DNA from: Chitinophaga pinensis
GTDB lineage: Bacteria > Bacteroidota > Bacteroidia > UKL13-3
DNA: 64,000 nt
Direction: 5' to 3'
Assembly (NCBI GenBank): GCA_945870425.1
Contig: CAMBSD010000014.1
Location: forward strand, 1-64,000
Below the pieces are notes generated by a model. That model made no database searches and was not told where the DNA came from. It saw only the letters and a list, made by a program, of their open reading frames with translations. The position numbers were made by a program, and so were the translations under genes. The first letter of the stretch is position 1; each line of letters begins with the position of its first letter. Shown here in pieces: positions 1 through 8,264 of this stretch.

Positions 1-2
1 TA

Positions 3-779
3 ATGCTAGCCACTGTATGTGTGCTATTAGCAAGTGCATTCATGAGCCAAACCAATGCACAACAAAAGGCCTGGTCGGGCAATAACAATGGTTTTGGTAT
101 CGACAGTTTAAATAACCCATCCACTGTTACTTGGACGCTATCTCAAGGTCCAGGAACAGGTGTATCTGAAAATGCTGTTGGGGGAGGAAAGGGAGTTAGA
201 ACTACTACCTTGTGGTATAATACTACATCCAATGCCATTAAATATGATACCATTCAGGCGTTTGAAACCATGAATGGTTGTGTAAGTTCAGTTGTAAAAA
301 AAGGTGTAAATGTGTATCCTTTGCCTACTTTGAGTGTAGGGCCAAGTGAAACCATTTGTTATGGAGAAGCTTTGGGAACCAGGACCCTGACCATTTCAAA
401 CTATGCTACTATTGGAGGAGCTGCCAACATGGGTAATTTTAACATCAATATGGATTTGAGAGTGGGTTCAGCTACTGGTCCATCTGTGCCTGGTGCAAGT
501 GCTTTATTAACATTTAGTAATGTTTCAACCAACACAGTTTCATTAACTGTCCCTTCAGGTGCCTTGGCAGCAGGAACGTACTTCTTGGTGGTAACAGGAT
601 TCTCATCTATTACTACAGCATCTGGAACAGCAGGCACAGCGGGCTATTTACCAGCACCTGGAAGCGTGGCAGGTGGAAATTCAGCAGCTACGGTAACAGC
701 ATTACCTACAAACGGAATAAACTATTATACGGTGGTTGTTAGACCTCAGGTGGTTACTTCTCCTATCTTATCTTACTAA
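3..779 (+). CDS. Secreted PKD-like domain protein, 5' end probably cut by window edge
   Basis: The frame opens at the window edge and runs 258 residues. The first 19 residues are hydrophobic and end in NAQ, which looks like the core and cleavage site of a Sec signal peptide but lacks the usual basic start, so the true start probably lies upstream of the window. The mature part is rich in Gly, Ser, Thr and Val, as in beta-sandwich extracellular domains of Bacteroidota. It contains the phrase YPLPTLSVGPSETIC, typical of linkers between PKD-like units of T9SS cargo. It ends in TSPILSY and has no recognisable type A or B T9SS sorting domain. The next gene starts 18 bases on in the same direction and ends in a similar tail. 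Function unknown; an extracellular structural or adhesive role is inference only. Confidence 0.7.
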   Translation: MLATVCVLLASAFMSQTNAQQKAWSGNNNGFGIDSLNNPSTVTWTLSQGPGTGVSENAVGGGKGVRTTTLWYNTTSNAIKYDTIQAFETMNGCVSSVVKKGVNVYPLPTLSVGPSETICYGEALGTRTLTISNYATIGGAANMGNFNINMDLRVGSATGPSVPGASALLTFSNVSTNTVSLTVPSGALAAGTYFLVVTGFSSITTASGTAGTAGYLPAPGSVAGGNSAATVTALPTNGINYYTVVVRPQVVTSPILSY

Positions 780-797
780 TAAGTCTAAACCACATTA

Positions 798-1430
798 ATG
801 CGTAAACTCATTGCCTCCATGGTGATGGTGCTACTTTGTGGCACCGGTAAACTTGCCGCACAGTCAATTGTGAGTCCGGATACTGTATGCGCAAATACTA
901 ACAATAAAATTTATAAAGTGGCCATGAATGTGGGCTCCACCTATCATTGGTCACTAAAGAATAAGATGGGCATTATCAATACACCAATACCATCTCGAAG
1001 TGATAGTATTTCTATTAATTATGGAACAGTATCTGGAATTGATACACTCAAATTGGTAGAACAAGGTCCATCAGGCTGTTTGGGTGATACGGTGACTATG
1101 GCCATTTTTATAATGCCTCCAGTCACAGCTATCATAAATGGTGCAGATTCAATTTGTTTAAATAATGCGAGCTTAGGTAAAATATCGATTAGTTTTACGG
1201 GCATAGGTCCATGGGATTTTACTTATACTGATGGTTTGAATCTTGTTTCAATAAATGGTATTAGCAGTAGTCCCTTTATCATTAATACCCCAGTGTATGT
1301 TTCCTCGGGTATCAGGCCATATAGCATTTTAAAAGCTTCAGGGCTCAAGTCATGTGCTGCTAATACGAGTGGTTCGGCAAGTGTCACCGTTTTTCCTAAA
1401 CCAAATACATCACCCATTTCACATTATTAA
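798..1430 (+). CDS. Secreted PKD-like domain protein
   Basis: A 210-residue protein with a clear signal peptide (MRKLIASMVMVLLCG, cleavage after LAAQ near residue 22). The segment from about residue 25 to 105 (VCANTNNKIYKV, then GSTYHWSL, then GCLGDTV) matches, by eye, the first domain of the next protein (CLGETFVRYGVP, GSTYYWYL, GCFSDTL), so the two genes carry related PKD-like domains. The C-terminus is VFPKPNTSPISHY, close to the end of the preceding protein, again without a T9SS sorting domain. The stop TAA overlaps the ATG of the next gene by one base (TAATG), which suggests translational coupling. Role unknown; probably a surface or extracellular protein working with its two neighbours. 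Confidence 0.75.
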   Translation: MRKLIASMVMVLLCGTGKLAAQSIVSPDTVCANTNNKIYKVAMNVGSTYHWSLKNKMGIINTPIPSRSDSISINYGTVSGIDTLKLVEQGPSGCLGDTVTMAIFIMPPVTAIINGADSICLNNASLGKISISFTGIGPWDFTYTDGLNLVSINGISSSPFIINTPVYVSSGIRPYSILKASGLKSCAANTSGSASVTVFPKPNTSPISHY

Positions 1431-2479
1431 TGATCAAAAATTTTCGACATATCATCTTGATTATTTTACTTGCATTTATTGTAGGCAGGGTAAGCTATGC
1501 GCAAGTTATTGATACTGCCTGTTTGGGTGAAACATTTGTGAGATATGGCGTTCCTAATACTCCAGGTTCAACATATTATTGGTACCTGAATGGAGGCACT
1601 ATTAATACGGGTTTAGGGACCAATGAAATTCGTGTTGATTGGCAAAATGTTTCAGGCATGAAAGAAATTAATGTGGTGGAGAAAAATGCTTTAGGTTGTT
1701 TTAGCGATACACTTAAAGCCCAAGTTTGGTTAATGCCCAAACCCTCATTGACAGTGAGTGGGAACCTAAATATTTGTGAAGGAGATAGTACTATTATATC
1801 AGCCAATGGTGCCACAGATTTGATGTGGGGAACGGGTGAAAAAAGCTTGTCGATTAAGGTTAAACAGCCAATAGGAAACTATCCAAATTATGTACTTGGC
1901 ACTTCGCCATGCTTGTCAGACACATTATATTTTACAGTAAAAGTAAGGGCTATACCTAAAGTTCCTGATTTTACTTATAGCCCTTTATTACCTGATGTTG
2001 GTGCAGATGTTAGCTTTGTTTTTAATGATACTTTAAAGACTGGTGAAAGTCTCAGTTGGCTATTTGATAGTGGCAACCCATTTAACTCAAGCGATGTGAA
2101 TCCTGTGATTTTTTTCACTGATTCAGGTTATAAAAATGTGAGACTAGAATCGAGTAACAGCGGTTGTGTTTCGTATACGCTTAAACAAATTTATGTGCGC
2201 AATGCAGAAAAAATTTTTGCACCAGAGGCCTTTTCTCCTAATAATGATGGGGTAAATGACGTGTTTATTTTGAAAGGCTATGGAATTAAATCTAGTCACA
2301 TGATCATATATAACCGTTGGGGCGAAGTGGTTTTTGAAAGTACAGATTTTAATAAAGGTTGGGATGGAAAAGTAGATGGTGATTATGTGTTGGACAATGC
2401 TTATTTATACAATATTTCTGCCACAGGATTATCAGGTAATACTTTTCGCTACGCAGGAACCATTACCATTGTTAGGTAA
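1430..2479 (+). CDS. T9SS type B sorting domain (CHU_C) extracellular protein
   Basis: A 349-residue protein with a signal peptide (residues 1-25, ending VSYAQ), a PKD-like domain (about 30-110), a short linker domain opening with LTVSGNLNICEGDS, a PKD-like segment (about 180-255, FTYSPLLPDVGADVSF) and a C-terminal domain of about 90 residues. That last domain begins APEAFSPNNDGVNDVFI and continues IIYNRWGEVVFES and GWDGK, the hallmark of the gliding-motility-associated C-terminal (CHU_C, type B) domain. Type B domains direct proteins through the type IX secretion system to the cell surface or medium. It is the last of three co-directional genes and the only one with a recognisable sorting signal. 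Its ligand or partner cannot be read from sequence. Confidence 0.9.
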   Translation: MIKNFRHIILIILLAFIVGRVSYAQVIDTACLGETFVRYGVPNTPGSTYYWYLNGGTINTGLGTNEIRVDWQNVSGMKEINVVEKNALGCFSDTLKAQVWLMPKPSLTVSGNLNICEGDSTIISANGATDLMWGTGEKSLSIKVKQPIGNYPNYVLGTSPCLSDTLYFTVKVRAIPKVPDFTYSPLLPDVGADVSFVFNDTLKTGESLSWLFDSGNPFNSSDVNPVIFFTDSGYKNVRLESSNSGCVSYTLKQIYVRNAEKIFAPEAFSPNNDGVNDVFILKGYGIKSSHMIIYNRWGEVVFESTDFNKGWDGKVDGDYVLDNAYLYNISATGLSGNTFRYAGTITIVR

Positions 2480-2494
2480 AATAAAAATATATAT

Positions 2495-2851
2495 ATGTCA
2501 AGATTAAAACAAATTGCCACCTCTTGGTTTGAAGCTTTTAACAAACATGATTTAGAAAGGTTATTATCTTTGTATGATGACAATGCCTTACATTATAGTC
2601 CTAAACTTAAAATTCATCAACCTAATACGAATGGTTTGATTAAAGGTAAGGATGCCTTAAGAAATTGGTGGGCAGATGCCTTTAATCGTTTACCTAATCT
2701 GCACTACCAAGTTATTAAGTTTACAGCAGATGATGAACAAGTGTTCATGGAGTATATTCGCCAAACCCCAGATGAAGAGGATTTGAGAGTTGGGGAGGTG
2801 TTGGTTGTAAGGGACGGCCTAATAGTGGAATCAAGGGTTTACCATTCTTAG
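2495..2851 (+). CDS. SnoaL-like / nuclear transport factor 2 fold protein
   Basis: A small soluble protein of 118 residues with no signal peptide. The opening IATSWFEAFNKHDLERLLSLYDDNALHYSP is the usual first helix-turn-helix and strand of the NTF2-like/SnoaL fold, followed by GKDALRNWWADAFNRLPNL and a beta-rich C-terminal half. Members range from polyketide cyclases and isomerases to ligand-binding proteins with no known activity, so no reaction can be assigned. It starts 15 bases after the type B sorting domain protein and could be read from the same transcript, although the functions look unrelated. Confidence 0.8.
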   Translation: MSRLKQIATSWFEAFNKHDLERLLSLYDDNALHYSPKLKIHQPNTNGLIKGKDALRNWWADAFNRLPNLHYQVIKFTADDEQVFMEYIRQTPDEEDLRVGEVLVVRDGLIVESRVYHS

Positions 2852-2965
2852 CCTTGGATTTTATGGATATTTGTTTCTTCTTTCATGTTGTAAATTGGTT
2901 TTCTTAATTCCCTATTTATCTAAATTAGCTTTTGGGAACGAAATAATTTGATTTTCCTTTCGTTA

Positions 2966-3002
2966 TTTTGGCCACAACAAATCACAAAATTGATTATTTT
3001 CG
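2966..3002 (+). promoter_or_regulatory. Candidate promoter for ffh
   Basis: In the 208-base gap before ffh, TATTTTCG at 2995-3002 is one base from the Bacteroidota -7 consensus TAnnTTTG. A TTTTG at 2966-2970 could be the -33 element, but the 24-base spacing is longer than usual. The rest of the gap (2852-2965) shows no gene, RNA or strong hairpin. Confidence 0.3.
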
Positions 3003-3059
3003 CAGCAGAATTTAAAAATTTAAAATGGCCAATAGCTTTTAGCTATAGCACAACAACCT

Positions 3060-4388
3060 ATGTTCGATAATTTAAGTAGTAAGTTAGAAAAAGCTTTTAA
3101 AACCCTTAAAGGGCAAGGAAAAATCACTGAAATTAATGTGGCCGAAACCGTTAAGGAAATTCGAAAAGCATTGATTGATGCCGATGTAAACTATAAAATA
3201 GCAAAACAAGTTACAGATACCATTAAGGATAATGCCATTGGAGCCAATGTGCTTACTACGGTTTCACCGGGAAAATTGATGGTGAAAATAGTAAATGATG
3301 AGTTGGTAGCTTTGTTTGGTGGAAAAACCGAAGAAATTAGCACGGAGGGTAATCCAACCATCATATTAATGGCTGGATTGCAAGGTAGTGGTAAAACAAC
3401 CCACACCGCAAAATTGGCTAATTTTATCAAACGCAAAGGTAAATCTGTGATGATGGCTGCCTGCGATGTATACCGTCCTGCCGCCATTGAGCAATTAAAA
3501 GTTTTAGGTGCACAAATTGATGTGCCTGTATATTTTGAAGAAGGAAACCTAAATCCAGTAAGTATTGCAGCCAATGCTGTTAAGCATGCCAAAGAAAACA
3601 ATGCAAGGGTTATAATCATAGATACTGCGGGTCGTTTGGCTATTGATGAGCAAATGATGAACGAGATTGGTGATATCAAAAAAACGATAAAGCCTCATGA
3701 AATCTTGTTTGTTGTGGATGCCATGACAGGGCAAGATGCTGTTAATACCGCAAAAGCATTTAATGATGTATTGGATTTTACAGGTGTTATCCTAACCAAA
3801 TTGGATGGTGATACCCGAGGTGGAGCAGCCTTATCTATCAAAACAGTAGTTGAAAAACCTATTAAGTTTGTAGGTATGGGCGAGAAAATGGAAGCCCTTG
3901 ATGTATTTCACCCAGATAGGATGGCTCAACGTATTTTGGGCATGGGTGATATCGTTACCCTAGTTGAACGAGCCCAAGACGTTTTTGATAAAGAAGAATC
4001 AGATCGTATCCAGAAAAAATTATTAAAAGATCAATTTACTTTCCAAGACTTTTTAAGTCAAATACAACAAATCAAAAAGATGGGTAACCTAAAAGATTTG
4101 ATGGGAATGATTCCGGGTGTTGGTAAAGCTATAAAAGACTTAGATGTAAGTGATGATGCTTTCAAACATATTGAAGCTATTATTTATTCAATGACTCCGA
4201 AAGAAAGAGAGACGCCAGATATCATAAATGGTTCGCGCAGAAAAAGAATTGCTTCTGGTTGTGGTAGAGATATTCAAGAGGTGAATCAATTGTTAAAACA
4301 ATTTGATGAAATGCGCAAAATGATGAAAACCATGAATAAATTTCAAGGCGCAGGACGTAGCATGAAAGGCTTGCCTTTTATGAGATAA
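3060..4388 (+). CDS. ffh: Signal recognition particle protein Ffh
   Basis: Ffh is the GTPase of the bacterial signal recognition particle. With 4.5S RNA it binds signal sequences of nascent membrane proteins and docks with FtsY at the inner membrane. The 442-residue length is normal. The N domain occupies about residues 1-90. The G domain follows, with the P-loop GLQGSGKT at 106-113, DTAGRL at 188-193 and TKLDGD at 246-251. The methionine-rich M domain begins near 300, with the 4.5S RNA-binding stretch SRRKRIASGCG near 397 and KMMKTMNKF near the end. The DUF502 membrane protein gene follows after 14 bases. Assignment is secure. Confidence 0.98.
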   Translation: MFDNLSSKLEKAFKTLKGQGKITEINVAETVKEIRKALIDADVNYKIAKQVTDTIKDNAIGANVLTTVSPGKLMVKIVNDELVALFGGKTEEISTEGNPTIILMAGLQGSGKTTHTAKLANFIKRKGKSVMMAACDVYRPAAIEQLKVLGAQIDVPVYFEEGNLNPVSIAANAVKHAKENNARVIIIDTAGRLAIDEQMMNEIGDIKKTIKPHEILFVVDAMTGQDAVNTAKAFNDVLDFTGVILTKLDGDTRGGAALSIKTVVEKPIKFVGMGEKMEALDVFHPDRMAQRILGMGDIVTLVERAQDVFDKEESDRIQKKLLKDQFTFQDFLSQIQQIKKMGNLKDLMGMIPGVGKAIKDLDVSDDAFKHIEAIIYSMTPKERETPDIINGSRRKRIASGCGRDIQEVNQLLKQFDEMRKMMKTMNKFQGAGRSMKGLPFMR

Positions 4389-4402
4389 TTATAAAAACAA
4401 TT

Positions 4403-5017
4403 ATGTCGAATGCAAAAATAAAAAGTGGTATCAGATACAGACTACGAAGGCTGTTAACTTTGTTTTTGCAAGGTTTACTTATCACTTTGCCCTCTGTGGT
4501 AACCTATCAACTCATTAAATCTACTGTTAGATGGATAGATGAATTTTTGCAACTTGAAACCCCTGGCTTAGGTTTTGTAATTGTAATCAGTTCTATTACT
4601 TTCCTAGGCTATATAGGAACTAACATAGTGACACGTCCTATTCTTGATATGTTTGATGATATTTTCAGTCGTATACCTTTCATCAAAAATATATACACTT
4701 CAGTAAAAGACTTGGTCGAGGCATTTGTAGGGGATAAAAAGAAATTCTCCAAACCTGTAGTGGTTGAAATGTCACCTGGTTTATACAAGCCTGGTTTTAT
4801 TACAAACGAAGATTTAAGTGAATTGAATTTGCCTGGATTGGTGGCAGTTTATTTTCCACATTCTTATGCATTTTCAGGTAATGTGTTTTTTACTGAAAAA
4901 TCTATGGTAAAACATTATGATACAAATGCCACAGACTTTATGAAGTTTATTATTACAGGCGGTGTAACTGAAATGGATCAATCAAACCTACATCAAGATA
5001 TTGATAAGCCTGAATAA
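4403..5017 (+). CDS. DUF502 family integral membrane protein
   Basis: A 204-residue protein with two hydrophobic segments near the N-terminus (about residues 17-37 and 54-75), then IVTRPILDMFDDIFSRIPF and a soluble C-terminal part with GLVAVYFPHSYAFSGNVFF. This layout and these motifs are characteristic of the DUF502 family, found in many bacteria and plants without an assigned biochemical role. It lies 14 bases after ffh, and its last 17 bases overlap the next gene, so the three are probably co-transcribed. No catalytic motif is visible. Confidence 0.85.
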   Translation: MSNAKIKSGIRYRLRRLLTLFLQGLLITLPSVVTYQLIKSTVRWIDEFLQLETPGLGFVIVISSITFLGYIGTNIVTRPILDMFDDIFSRIPFIKNIYTSVKDLVEAFVGDKKKFSKPVVVEMSPGLYKPGFITNEDLSELNLPGLVAVYFPHSYAFSGNVFFTEKSMVKHYDTNATDFMKFIITGGVTEMDQSNLHQDIDKPE

Positions 5018-5891
5018 TATTTTTATACTCATCAAAATTGCTAGGTTCAAAAACCTATTGATGATATTATTTACCCAAGTTTTTGCTTTTTACTTTCTAA
5101 ATCCATACGCTGATTGGCATGATTTACTGAGATTTAAATTTTTGGCTCTGGTATTTTGCACGGTTTTGGTTGCAGCAGCAGGTTATATCATCAACGATTA
5201 TATAGATGTTAAAATTGACATGGCAAACAAGCCAAGCAATGTCTTGGTAGGGGTAAGGATATCAAGAAGGAAAACCATTTTTGCTCATTGGGTGCTTACC
5301 TTAACAGCAGCATTTTTATCCTTGCTTATTAATATCAATGTGTTTATCTTGGTAATAGTTTGTTCCCTTTTGCTTTGGTTGTATTCAGAGTATTTTAAAA
5401 AATCTTATTTGGCGGGCAATATTTTAGTAGCCATATTAACTTCGTTCACCTTACTTATTCTGTTTTTGTATGATGAAAATCTGTATTGGCCCGGCATAAT
5501 ATCCTATTCCATTTTTGCTTTTTTTACAACCTTAGAAAGAGAGATTATTAAAGATACTGAGGATATAAGGGGAGATGCTAAATTTAATAGCCATACACTT
5601 CCCATAAAATTGGGTGTAAGGAAAACCAAAGATATTTTGTTATATCTACACTTGTTTAATGCAGCACTTATTTTTGCCTTTGCATTTTATATTCAACCAT
5701 TTTTTAAAAATCATATCAATACCTATTTTTTATTTTTGATTTATATATTGTTAGGCATTTTATTACCTATGGCAGCTATGGCTTGGCTTATCAAGGTGTC
5801 AGATGTGAAGTACGACTTTTCTAAACTCAGTCGCTTTGCAAAAATTATTATGCTACTTGGTATTCTGAGTATGGTTTTTTGGAAGATATAA
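5001..5891 (+). CDS. UbiA family prenyltransferase
   Basis: Membrane-embedded enzyme that transfers an isoprenoid chain to an acceptor. It has 296 residues and about eight or nine hydrophobic helices. The first Asp-rich motif is NDYIDVKID (N65, D66, D69, D73) and the second is DTEDIRGD (D185, D188, D192), the two diphosphate/Mg2+ sites of the UbiA superfamily. The acceptor is not obvious; Bacteroidota copies of this type are often labelled geranylgeranylglycerol-phosphate geranylgeranyltransferase-like, which I cannot confirm. The start is TTG at 5001: an in-frame stop lies upstream at 4965-4967 and the next ATG is inside the first helix, so TTG is the best choice. It overlaps the DUF502 gene by 17 bases. 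Confidence 0.88.
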   Translation: MISLNNIFILIKIARFKNLLMILFTQVFAFYFLNPYADWHDLLRFKFLALVFCTVLVAAAGYIINDYIDVKIDMANKPSNVLVGVRISRRKTIFAHWVLTLTAAFLSLLININVFILVIVCSLLLWLYSEYFKKSYLAGNILVAILTSFTLLILFLYDENLYWPGIISYSIFAFFTTLEREIIKDTEDIRGDAKFNSHTLPIKLGVRKTKDILLYLHLFNAALIFAFAFYIQPFFKNHINTYFLFLIYILLGILLPMAAMAWLIKVSDVKYDFSKLSRFAKIIMLLGILSMVFWKI

Positions 5892-5975
5892 AATCCAACC
5901 TCATTTAATAAACCAAAGAAGGCGATATTATGCACCTCTTTTGTTTAAAGTTTTTTTATAAAAAGATATTCTTTT

Positions 5976-8129
5976 CTAAAAATGAATTTTGATTAATTCA
6001 TATGATATCAATAAATACAAAATACCACCTACCAGGGCAGAAAGTAGTAAAACAATTTGCCACATGGGTCTGCTTTTTTTACCAAAAGGATCATTCATGT
6101 TTAATTTAGCACCTTTAGGTAAATTAGCTAAGTGAGTAAGTGTATTTCCAAACTGAATATTAATAATCACACGGGCATTGATGGCCCATCCATTCGCATC
6201 TAAAATAGGAGCTAGGTTTCGCTTACGAAGTTTGAAAAAGGCCATAATCATAGACGGACCTGAAATAACAAGTAAAATACCTGACACAGCTATGGGCATT
6301 TTCCACCAAATCAACTGCATAAATCCAGTGACTACTGAAGCTAAAGCTGTTCCTATGGCTCCAAGTGCTAGACCTATGGCAGCAAATATTCCTACAAATT
6401 TACCAACGTCAAAGGGTGCTGGAGGGGCCGCATCAGGCACAGGAGTTGCTATAGCTTGGGAAGGCATGGCTTCTATTGAACTTGATGCACTGGCTTGGAC
6501 TTTATTATCTTGATCTGATGCAAATTTGTTTGTTTGCTTTCTGATAAATTCTGATATTTTTCGGTATGGAGACCAGAAAGCTTGTCGAATACTAATAGGG
6601 TTGTCAACGATTTTAATAACTGTAGCATCATAATCGTTTCCTGCTCTATCGTAAAACAATGCATTTCTTCCCACTATTAAATTATCAATATCTCCATTCG
6701 TTAATGCCGCAACAATGGTCATTTTTTCATTAGTAGATTTAGAAACGCAATCACAATAAATTAAAAACATACCACTGAGAGCCACCATGGTATTGTGCTT
6801 TGGCATATCACTTACTTTTATACATAAATCACAACTGCGTTGGTCTATGTACAAAGTACCAGCTTGAAAGACTGCAGGAAAATCTGGTGAGTATAGGTCA
6901 TAGAAAGTAACAAAGTTTTTGATAAGAGTGAATAAATCACGGTAGTATCTTACCAATTTATCAACTAAAATAATATTGTTTGCTTCATTTTCTAGAGCTT
7001 TGTCTTTCTCAATGATAGCAAGCAATTGTTGTATGCTATCGTTTGATAATATGCTTTGAATTCTTAATATACCTAGTGATTCAACAGAGGAACCTTCTTT
7101 CTCGGCCATCCACTGTTCATATGCATTAAATTTATTTATAATAATTTGCCAATCTTTTTCATCCAATTCAGTTTTTCCATCAAATAATACCATGCAAACG
7201 CTGTGGCGAAATTCATTCATTTGCGCTTCCCATGCAGGATTAATTCCATTACTTAGTGGTAGTTTTTTTGCAGCTTCAATTTTTGCTAATGGATAGGTGG
7301 ATATTTCATCAAGACATTTACTTAGGTCTTTATTTGTTATGCTTTCAATTCGCGAAACCAATGCATTCAATATGGCAGTAGAATCGGCATCGAAAGCAGC
7401 TAATCTGCAACGAAGATAGTAGTCATCAATTTTAGGTTTTATTGCCAAGTAAGATAAATAGGCCTCAGGAGTTTCATTACCAAAGGGTAAAATATGCCTA
7501 TCATCATTGGTCTTTTGTTGCCATGCCGCGTATGCTTGGCAGGCATCAGAAAAAGCGAGTAATTGTTCTGAATTTATTCCTACTTTACCATTCCGATCAT
7601 TTGTTGAACCAACTAGAGTAATGATTTCATGTAGCAATGTTTTTAATTCAAGGTTATCACTTGAATCTTCAGAAATGATTCCATCTCCATTAAAGGCAGT
7701 ATTGGCAAATATTTTAACAGTGTCTGATGTATCTTCTACACTCAAGCCATTGGCATCAGGTTTACCAAGATTTCTTAATATAGTTTGAGCTGAAGAGAGC
7801 AAAATCTTTCCTTCATCTGTTTGTGTGTTAATAGCACTCAAAGGAAAAAATGATGCTTGTTTGAGCAGATCATCTGTATTATTAATAACAGATGAAATCC
7901 ACTTAATAGCTGCTAATATTTCTGCTACTTTAATTTGTCCATCCTTGTCTTCATCGATAAGTTCAAGCGTTTTGTGGTCAATTTCTAATCCATATACAGG
8001 GCAACTTAGTGCGGTCCATAACTTTTGATCTAGGTATTCTAATGCTTCAAGATCTTTTCCTGATTCTAGATTCACACGTTTAACCCCTCCAACGGAGGAA
8101 AAACTCCAGATATGATTTTGATTTGACAT
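5976..8129 (-). CDS. EF-hand membrane protein of unknown function
   Basis: A 717-residue protein that I recognise only as a conserved EF-hand-containing family. Residues 1-60 include WSFSSVGGVKRVNLESG and YLDQKLWTALSCPVYGLEID. A good EF-hand loop lies at 59-70 (DEDKDGQIKVAE), and weaker EF-like loops occur near 125-135 (DANGLSVED), 145-156 (FNGDGIISED) and about 185 (NDRNGKVGINSE), so calcium binding is plausible. The middle is helical and mostly soluble. The C-terminal 150 residues hold about three transmembrane helices separated by a conserved-looking stretch (LDANGWAINARVIINI). I place the start at the ATG at 8129 because homology-like sequence begins there; the frame extends to 8165 with an additional ATG. 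No enzyme motif is seen. Confidence 0.75.
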   Translation of the reverse strand: MSNQNHIWSFSSVGGVKRVNLESGKDLEALEYLDQKLWTALSCPVYGLEIDHKTLELIDEDKDGQIKVAEILAAIKWISSVINNTDDLLKQASFFPLSAINTQTDEGKILLSSAQTILRNLGKPDANGLSVEDTSDTVKIFANTAFNGDGIISEDSSDNLELKTLLHEIITLVGSTNDRNGKVGINSEQLLAFSDACQAYAAWQQKTNDDRHILPFGNETPEAYLSYLAIKPKIDDYYLRCRLAAFDADSTAILNALVSRIESITNKDLSKCLDEISTYPLAKIEAAKKLPLSNGINPAWEAQMNEFRHSVCMVLFDGKTELDEKDWQIIINKFNAYEQWMAEKEGSSVESLGILRIQSILSNDSIQQLLAIIEKDKALENEANNIILVDKLVRYYRDLFTLIKNFVTFYDLYSPDFPAVFQAGTLYIDQRSCDLCIKVSDMPKHNTMVALSGMFLIYCDCVSKSTNEKMTIVAALTNGDIDNLIVGRNALFYDRAGNDYDATVIKIVDNPISIRQAFWSPYRKISEFIRKQTNKFASDQDNKVQASASSSIEAMPSQAIATPVPDAAPPAPFDVGKFVGIFAAIGLALGAIGTALASVVTGFMQLIWWKMPIAVSGILLVISGPSMIMAFFKLRKRNLAPILDANGWAINARVIINIQFGNTLTHLANLPKGAKLNMNDPFGKKSRPMWQIVLLLSALVGGILYLLISYELIKIHF

Positions 8130-8264
8130 AAATAAGGTATTTTGATGTAAAGGTATAATTGACAATTGCGAATGTATTAAAGCCAGGTGATTATTTTATG
8201 CTACTGTTTATGTTTTATGTGTTATGCATTAAATAAACTGACAACTAACAATCAACAACTTGAA

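Noticed and set aside
3191..3679. 162-codon frame antisense to ffh
   Set aside because: Shadow of the conserved GTPase domain with no own features.
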